This document shows positions 50,285 through 55,437 of a stretch of DNA of 55,437 bases, in pieces; position 1 is the first letter of the stretch, and each line of letters opens with the position of its first letter. The DNA comes from Haloplasmataceae bacterium (lineage in GTDB: Bacteria > Bacillota_I > Bacilli_A > Haloplasmatales > Haloplasmataceae): assembly GCA_029240795.1 (NCBI GenBank), contig JARDZP010000006.1:1-55437 (forward strand). The letters run 5' to 3'. The notes under the pieces are model-generated. The model did no database searches, was not told where the DNA came from, and worked only from the letters and a program-made list of their open reading frames with translations. A program made the position numbers and the translations under genes.

Positions 50285-50538
50285 ATATAATAGTAGCAAC
50301 GTTGAAGAGGAGATTACCTTTTAATGGTCGTCACAGCAAGTTAGGGTTGATGAGAGCCTAATACAGATTTAAAAGCGAAGAACACCTCAGAGTTTCTTAT
50401 CGAAATTACTTAAGAGTAGACTAAGACGGATCTCCTACCGTTAAAAAGGATTCCCAAAGAGGTCTATATAGACAATTAGGGTGGTACCACGGATTAGTTA
50501 CAGCCATTCGTCCCTTACAGAGAGATTGGCTGTTTTTT
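50285..50538 (+). promoter_or_regulatory. T-box leader, asparagine-specific
   Basis: A specifier loop GCGAAG-AAC-ACC (AAC at 50381-50383, an Asn codon) is followed by the T-box core AGGGTGGTACCACGG (50478-50492), and a terminator ACAGCCA/TGGCTGT (50500-50533) with seven Ts. When tRNA-Asn is uncharged it should bind here and let transcription enter asnA-rmuC-asnS. Confidence 0.93.
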
Positions 50539-50564
50539 TATATTTTTATTTAAAAGGAGATAAT

Positions 50565-51566
50565 ATGAACTTAATAATTCCTAAAAATTACGAAAATAAG
50601 TTATCTGTTTTTCAAACTCAATTAGCAATTAAAAAACTAAAAGATTTCTTTGAAAGACAATTAGCTTATGAACTGAACTTATCACGTGTTACAGCCCCAT
50701 TATTTGTTAACCCTGAAACGGGATTAAATGATAATTTAAGTGGTATAGAAGAACCTGTATCGTTTAAAGTTGATAATAATCAGGAAGTACAAATAGTACA
50801 ATCACTAGCAAAATGGAAAAGAATGGCTTTATATAACTACAAAATTAAAGAAAAACGCGGTATATATACTGATATGAATGCGATACGTAAAGATGAAATA
50901 CCTGATAATATCCATTCTTATTACGTTGATCAATGGGATTGGGAAAAAGTAATATCAAAAGATGACCGTAATATTGACAAACTAAAAGAAATAGTAAATC
51001 GTATTTATAAAGTATTACGAATAACAGATGAATATATAACAGATGAATACCCTATGCTTTCTAAAAAGCTTCCAGAAAGTATTTATTATATTACTTCACA
51101 AGAATTAGAGGATTTGTACCCTAATTTAAATGATAAAGAGCGTGAAAATGAAGTATGTAAAATGCATAAAGCTGTCTTTATTTCTCAAATTGGAAAAGTC
51201 CTTAAATCAGGTAAATCTCATGATGGTCGTTCACCAGATTATGATGACTGGGAACTTAATGGAGATATACTTGTTTATAATCCAATTTTAAACAACGCTT
51301 TTGAATTATCTTCAATGGGTATAAGAGTTGATAAAGACTCGTTATTAAAACAACTTGATAAAGCTAATAAAATGGAACGCTTAAAACTTGATTATCATCA
51401 AGCAATCGTGAAAGAAATTCTTCCATTTACAATTGGTGGGGGAATCGGTCAATCAAGACTCTGTATGTTCTTTTTAGAAAAAGCACATATTGGTGAGGTT
51501 CAAAGTTCGGTATGGCCAAAAGAAATGGTAAGTGAGTGTAGCAAAAATAACATAACATTATTATAA
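50565..51566 (+). CDS. asnA: Aspartate-ammonia ligase (asparagine synthetase A)
   Basis: AsnA makes asparagine from aspartate, ammonia and ATP. It starts NLIIPKNYENKLSVFQTQLA, and has SRVTAPLFVNPETGLNDNLS, VEFDV-like VSFKVDNN, LAKWKRMALYNY and near the end IGGGIGQSRLCMFFLEKAHI, all family motifs; the fold is that of class II tRNA synthetases. The ATG at 50565 follows AAAAGGAGA. At 333 residues it is full length. It is the first gene under the Asn T-box. Confidence 0.97.
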   Translation: MNLIIPKNYENKLSVFQTQLAIKKLKDFFERQLAYELNLSRVTAPLFVNPETGLNDNLSGIEEPVSFKVDNNQEVQIVQSLAKWKRMALYNYKIKEKRGIYTDMNAIRKDEIPDNIHSYYVDQWDWEKVISKDDRNIDKLKEIVNRIYKVLRITDEYITDEYPMLSKKLPESIYYITSQELEDLYPNLNDKERENEVCKMHKAVFISQIGKVLKSGKSHDGRSPDYDDWELNGDILVYNPILNNAFELSSMGIRVDKDSLLKQLDKANKMERLKLDYHQAIVKEILPFTIGGGIGQSRLCMFFLEKAHIGEVQSSVWPKEMVSECSKNNITLL

Positions 51567-51580
51567 AGGGTGTGGTGGGA

Positions 51581-52864
51581 TTGAACGGAAATGAATATCT
51601 AATATTTATTTTAATTGGTTTGTGTATAATAATAATATTATTTAATCTAATTATCTTAATTAAAGTTAAAAATGATAAACTGAAAGATTATAAAAAAGAT
51701 ATCGAAGATTTTAAGTTCAATCAACAAACACAATTTATGAATATACAAAAGTCACTTTCAGATGATTTTTCACAGTTAAGAGAAAATATAATTATAAATA
51801 TCACGAAGTATAACGAACATACTATAAAAGAATTATTAATGTCTCAAAATAAAATGTCACAAGATTTGTTTAACTTTAAAGACAATATGCAAAAAGACAT
51901 GTATAAATTGTTTGAAAATTTAAATAAAAACATGAATGATAATTTAGAGAAAATGAATGAAAGAGTAGATATGCGTTTGAATGAAGGTTTTGAAAAAACG
52001 AATAAAACATTTAATAACTTATTAGAACGTTTAAGTAAAATAGATGAAGCGCAGCGTAAAATTGAAAGTTTATCTACTAACATCATTTCATTACAAGATA
52101 TTTTAACAGATAAAAAATCGAGAGGAACTTTTGGAGAAGTACAATTAAAACAAATATTAGCTTCTATATTTGGTGAACATAATACTAAAATCTATGAAAC
52201 TCAAAAAACATTAAGCAATGAGAAAATTGCAGATGCCGTACTATATACTCCAGAACCTTTAGGACTTATTTGTATAGATTCTAAATTCCCTTTAGAGAAT
52301 TATAAAAAGATGATTGATAAAAATCTTACTGTTGTTGAAAATCATGAAGCTGAACGGTTTTTTAAACAAGATGTAAAGAAACATATAAATGATATTAGAG
52401 AAAAATACATCATTAAAAATGAAACAGCTGACTCTGCGATTATGTTTGTTCCAGCTGAAGCCATCTTTGCGGAAATAAATGCATATCATCAAGATATAAT
52501 TGAATATTCACAAAAAAGCCAAGTTTGGATTGCTTCACCAACTACACTAATGTTTTTATTAACTACGGTCCAAGTGGTTCTAAGAAATTTAGAAAGAGAT
52601 AAATACTCTGCAGTTGTACATGAGGAATTAAATAAATTAGGTAGTGAATTTAAACGTTATAAAGATCGATGGGACAAATTATCAAAAAATATTGATCAAG
52701 TTTCCCGAAATGTTAAAGAATTACATACTACTTCAGATAAAATTGAAAAACATTTTGATTCAATTTCTAGAGTAGATTTAAAAGATAAAGAAGAAATAAT
52801 ATTAGTTACTAATGACGAGGAGGAAGACAATGAAAAAAGTAGTGATCAGACAGATTTATCGTGA
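51581..52864 (+). CDS. rmuC: RmuC-family protein
   Basis: An N-terminal membrane helix ([20 protein letters not shown]) is followed by about 140 residues of coiled coil, and then the RmuC domain with [19 protein letters not shown] (about residue 182) and [13 protein letters not shown], a nuclease-like fold. RmuC limits DNA inversions at repeats. The start is uncertain: TTG 51581 lies behind GGGTGTGGTGGGA, while GTG 51572 or 51575 is closer to the upstream AAAGGG. The last 35 bases overlap asnS. Confidence 0.9.
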   Translation: MNGNEYLIFILIGLCIIIILFNLIILIKVKNDKLKDYKKDIEDFKFNQQTQFMNIQKSLSDDFSQLRENIIINITKYNEHTIKELLMSQNKMSQDLFNFKDNMQKDMYKLFENLNKNMNDNLEKMNERVDMRLNEGFEKTNKTFNNLLERLSKIDEAQRKIESLSTNIISLQDILTDKKSRGTFGEVQLKQILASIFGEHNTKIYETQKTLSNEKIADAVLYTPEPLGLICIDSKFPLENYKKMIDKNLTVVENHEAERFFKQDVKKHINDIREKYIIKNETADSAIMFVPAEAIFAEINAYHQDIIEYSQKSQVWIASPTTLMFLLTTVQVVLRNLERDKYSAVVHEELNKLGSEFKRYKDRWDKLSKNIDQVSRNVKELHTTSDKIEKHFDSISRVDLKDKEEIILVTNDEEEDNEKSSDQTDLS

Positions 52865-54150
52865 TTTTAAAAATTACGAAAATCAAGTATTAGAAATTAC
52901 TGGATGGGCTCGTAGTAATCGAGCACAAAAACAATTTGGTTTTTTAATGATTAATGATGGTTCATTTTTTGAATCAATTCAAGTAGTTTATGAAGAAAAC
53001 CTAGAAAACTTTAAAGAAATTCAAAAATATCGTGTAGGTAGTGCTTTAAAAATAATAGGTACAGTTAATTTAACACCAAACGCTAAACAACCTTTTGAAA
53101 TTAAAGCACAAGAGGTGATACTTGTTGGCGATTGTCCCGAAGATTATCCAATTCAACCTAAAAGACATACAAGAGAATTTTTACGTGAAGTAGCACATTT
53201 AAGACCTAGAACAAATCTTTTTAGTGCCGTATTTAGAGTACGTTCATTAACTGCTCATGCGATACATACATTCTTTCAAGATAGAGGATTTGTATATGTA
53301 CATGCACCTATTATTACCGCAAGTGATGCTGAAGGCGCTGGAGAAATGTTTAGAGTAACTACTTTAGATTTACACAATGTTCCAAAAAATGAAGAGAAAA
53401 ATATCGATTATAAACAAGATTTTTTTGGCAAATCGACAAATCTTACTGTATCTGGACAATTAGAAGCAGAAGTTTTTGCTTTAGCCTTTAGAGATGTGTA
53501 TACTTTTGGGCCAACATTTAGAGCGGAACTATCAAACACATATAAACATGCTGCAGAATTTTGGATGATAGAACCTGAAATTGCATTTGCTGATTTATTA
53601 GATGATATGAATTTAGCTGAAGATATGGTTAAATTTATTATTCAATATGTAATTGAAAAAGCACCAGAAGAAATGCAATTCTTTGATGAGTTTGTTCAAA
53701 AGGGTTTATTAAATCGACTAAATACATTATTAAAAAGTAAATTTCATCGCTGTGACTATTCTGAAGCGATTGAAATTCTTAAAAAGGCTCCCAAACAATT
53801 TGAAAATAAAGTTGAATGGGGAATTGATTTAGCTTCTGAGCACGAACGTTATTTAACTGATGAATATTTTAAAGCTCCTGTATTTGTGATTAATTATCCT
53901 AAAGAGATTAAAGCAATTAATTGGTGGATCTCAACGTGAAGAACGTTTAGAAGTTCTTTTACAACGTATGAAAGAAATTGGTGTACCTGAAAAGGACTTG
54001 AATTGGTATTTAGATTTACGTAAATATGGTGGAGTTAAACATGCTGGGTTCGGATTAGGATTTGAACGCATGTTAATGTACCTAACAGGTGTCGAAAATA
54101 TTCGTGATGTTATTCCCTTTCCAAGAACACCTAATAATTGTGAATTTTAA
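52830..54150 (+). pseudogene. asnS: Asparaginyl-tRNA synthetase with internal deletion and frameshift
   Basis: The ATG at 52830 after GAGGAGGAAGACA opens [20 protein letters not shown]. The anticodon-binding domain, [20 protein letters not shown] (motif 2) and EPEIAF are intact up to [14 protein letters not shown] near 53915. There the frame runs into NWWIST and a TGA at 53937. The next frame continues [17 protein letters not shown] to [15 protein letters not shown] (motif 3) and [11 protein letters not shown] at 54150. About 23-26 conserved residues between KA and IIGGSQRE, including the AAMD and PGIGE part of the ATP site, are missing. The gene cannot make a full enzyme as read. Confidence 0.88.
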
Positions 54151-54158
54151 TAAAAATA

Positions 54159-54193
54159 AGACGTATAAGGTTACTCACTTTATACGTTTTTTA
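54159..54193 (+). terminator. Intrinsic terminator after asnS
   Basis: ACGTATAA (54161-54168) pairs with TTATACGT (54180-54187), followed by TTTTTT. It closes the asnA-rmuC-asnS unit. Confidence 0.85.
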
Positions 54194-54306
54194 ATACAAA
54201 ATTTCATTGTATAATCTATACTAAAGTGATAATATTAAGCAGGATATATTTATCAAAATCGAAGCATTACATTATTAAATGTACTGCTTTTTAATGTGAG
54301 GGCTAA

Positions 54307-55437
54307 ATGAATAAAATTAGATTATTCTTAATATCATATAACAAATTACCAAAAGAAGCTTGGATTATCGCAATATCAAGAATTATAAATGCAATGGGCG
54401 CATTTGTAGGTCCAGTAATGACCTTTATTTTAAAAGATAAAATTGGTTTATCAGATAGTGAAGCAGGCTTTTATATGACATTAGCTGGTGCTATTAATTT
54501 TTTTCCGCCCTTAATTGGTGGAAAATTAGCAGATACATTAGGTAGAAAAAAGACGATTATTATCTTCGATTTATTAGGTCTATCTACTTATTTTATTTGT
54601 GGATTTATAGAACCCTCTATTACATTAATTTACGTAATGATTATAGCAGGAATTTTCTATTCTATGGGAGGACCTGCTCATGAATCGTTACTTGCTGATA
54701 TCAGTAACCCTAATAATCGAAAACAGGTTTATTCTTTATCTTATATGGGATGGAATTTAGGTTATGCTGCTGGACCAATTATAGCTGGTTTCTTATTTCA
54801 TAAATATCTAAACTTGATCTTTATAGGTGACGCAATAACAACTTTCTTATCCTTATCGTTAATTTTTATCTTTATTAAAGATAAAAAAAATAAAGTAAAT
54901 ATTGAAAATTTGAATTCACTAGAAGTTGAAGAAAAAGGTTCAATATTTGCTGTGTTAATTAAAAGACCACGATTATTATTATTTGCGACTGTCATGATTG
55001 GTTTTAACTTTGTTTATTCTCAATGGTCATTTTTACTACCCATTCATACGTCAACAAACTTTGGTGGAGTGCTTGGTCCAAAGTACTACGGTGCAATGGC
55101 AAGTTTAAATGGAGCTGTTGTAATTGCATTTACAGCAATTATTAGTTTTATCTTTTTAAACACTAAAAATTATAAAACGATCGTATATGGTGGACTTTTT
55201 TATATGTTAGGTTTTGGCTTATTAGGTTTCTTAGATAGTTTAGCCTTTTTTTACATTTCTGTATTTATTTTTACACTAGGAGAAATATTGCTAACAATCA
55301 GTGTCATGCCTTATGTATATAATCATACACCCTCTTCACATCGTGGAAGAATGAGTGGCACATTATCGATGATTATGGGTTTTGGTTGGGTATTAGGTCC
55401 ATTTGTTATGGGACAAATTAGAGAAGTTTTAACCATA
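54307..55437 (+). CDS. MFS transporter (partial, runs off the window)
   Basis: The frame is open from ATG 54307 (after GTGAGGG) to the last base, 377 codons, so the 3' end is missing. It has at least ten membrane helices, the MFS signature between helices 2 and 3 (GGKLADTLGRKKTIII, about residue 73), and the later GYAAGPIIAGFLF and HRGRMSGTLSM motifs of drug-efflux-like members. The substrate is unknown. It follows a terminator and starts its own unit. Confidence 0.9.
   Translation, partial: MNKIRLFLISYNKLPKEAWIIAISRIINAMGAFVGPVMTFILKDKIGLSDSEAGFYMTLAGAINFFPPLIGGKLADTLGRKKTIIIFDLLGLSTYFICGFIEPSITLIYVMIIAGIFYSMGGPAHESLLADISNPNNRKQVYSLSYMGWNLGYAAGPIIAGFLFHKYLNLIFIGDAITTFLSLSLIFIFIKDKKNKVNIENLNSLEVEEKGSIFAVLIKRPRLLLFATVMIGFNFVYSQWSFLLPIHTSTNFGGVLGPKYYGAMASLNGAVVIAFTAIISFIFLNTKNYKTIVYGGLFYMLGFGLLGFLDSLAFFYISVFIFTLGEILLTISVMPYVYNHTPSSHRGRMSGTLSMIMGFGWVLGPFVMGQIREVLTI

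Overview
This is the chromosomal replication-origin region of a very AT-rich Gram-positive bacterium (Bacillota; standard genetic code, since TGA acts as a stop, for example at the end of rmuC). The core order is that of Bacillus: on the minus strand dnaA, dnaN, the S4-domain gene rlbA, recF, gyrB, gyrA, pdxS; on the plus strand rpmH, rnpA, yidC/spoIIIJ, jag, mnmE. Spore-coat-type cotJABC genes, T-box leaders and a SpoIIIJ-like lipoprotein YidC fit a spore-forming or formerly spore-forming low-GC lineage, perhaps related to Turicibacter/Haloplasma. That placement is a guess; no rRNA or tRNA gene is present to test it. Most genes point away from the origin at about 44.9-46.8 kb.

Left to right: 0.1-2.5 kb is an ABC-2 type exporter. 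2.6-8.5 kb is a divergent pair of units: an ABC importer of the nitrate/sulfonate/THI5 class (permease, ATPase, lipoprotein) facing a UbiD-UbiA-UbiX operon of the late futalosine menaquinone type, which together suggest precursor uptake followed by prenylation and decarboxylation. 8.5-10.4 kb holds a decayed IS3-family element, an unknown membrane protein and a decayed class III aminotransferase. 10.4-13.4 kb is a three-gene operon of a secreted DUF5667 protein, a response regulator and a histidine kinase. 13.5-25.6 kb is mostly metabolic and housekeeping: a zinc-ribbon protein, peptidase T, iron alcohol dehydrogenase, an ATPase, cotJABC, a SulP permease, a tocopherol-cyclase-like protein, a DEAD-box helicase, an ArAE exporter-like protein and a pseudouridine synthase.

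25.6-36.5 kb is a zone of decay and insertion. It has a dead cyclase-like gene, an MBL hydrolase, a dead serS behind a well-preserved Ser T-box leader, pdxT, a perfect parS palindrome, immunity-like remnants including a gene with one in-frame stop, a decayed group II intron (probably class C) placed directly after the nrdG terminator, and the class III ribonucleotide reductase genes nrdD-nrdG under a cobalamin riboswitch. In Bacillus pdxS, pdxT and serS are contiguous, so this zone has split that cluster.

Right of the origin, the rpmH-rnpA-yidC-jag unit is followed by mnmE and then an Asn-specific T-box controlling asnA-rmuC-asnS. The asnS copy has an internal deletion plus frameshift in its catalytic domain. 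The window ends inside an MFS transporter gene. Two aminoacyl-tRNA synthetase genes (serS, asnS) are therefore broken within one window; replacements must exist elsewhere, or the asnS lesion is an assembly error.
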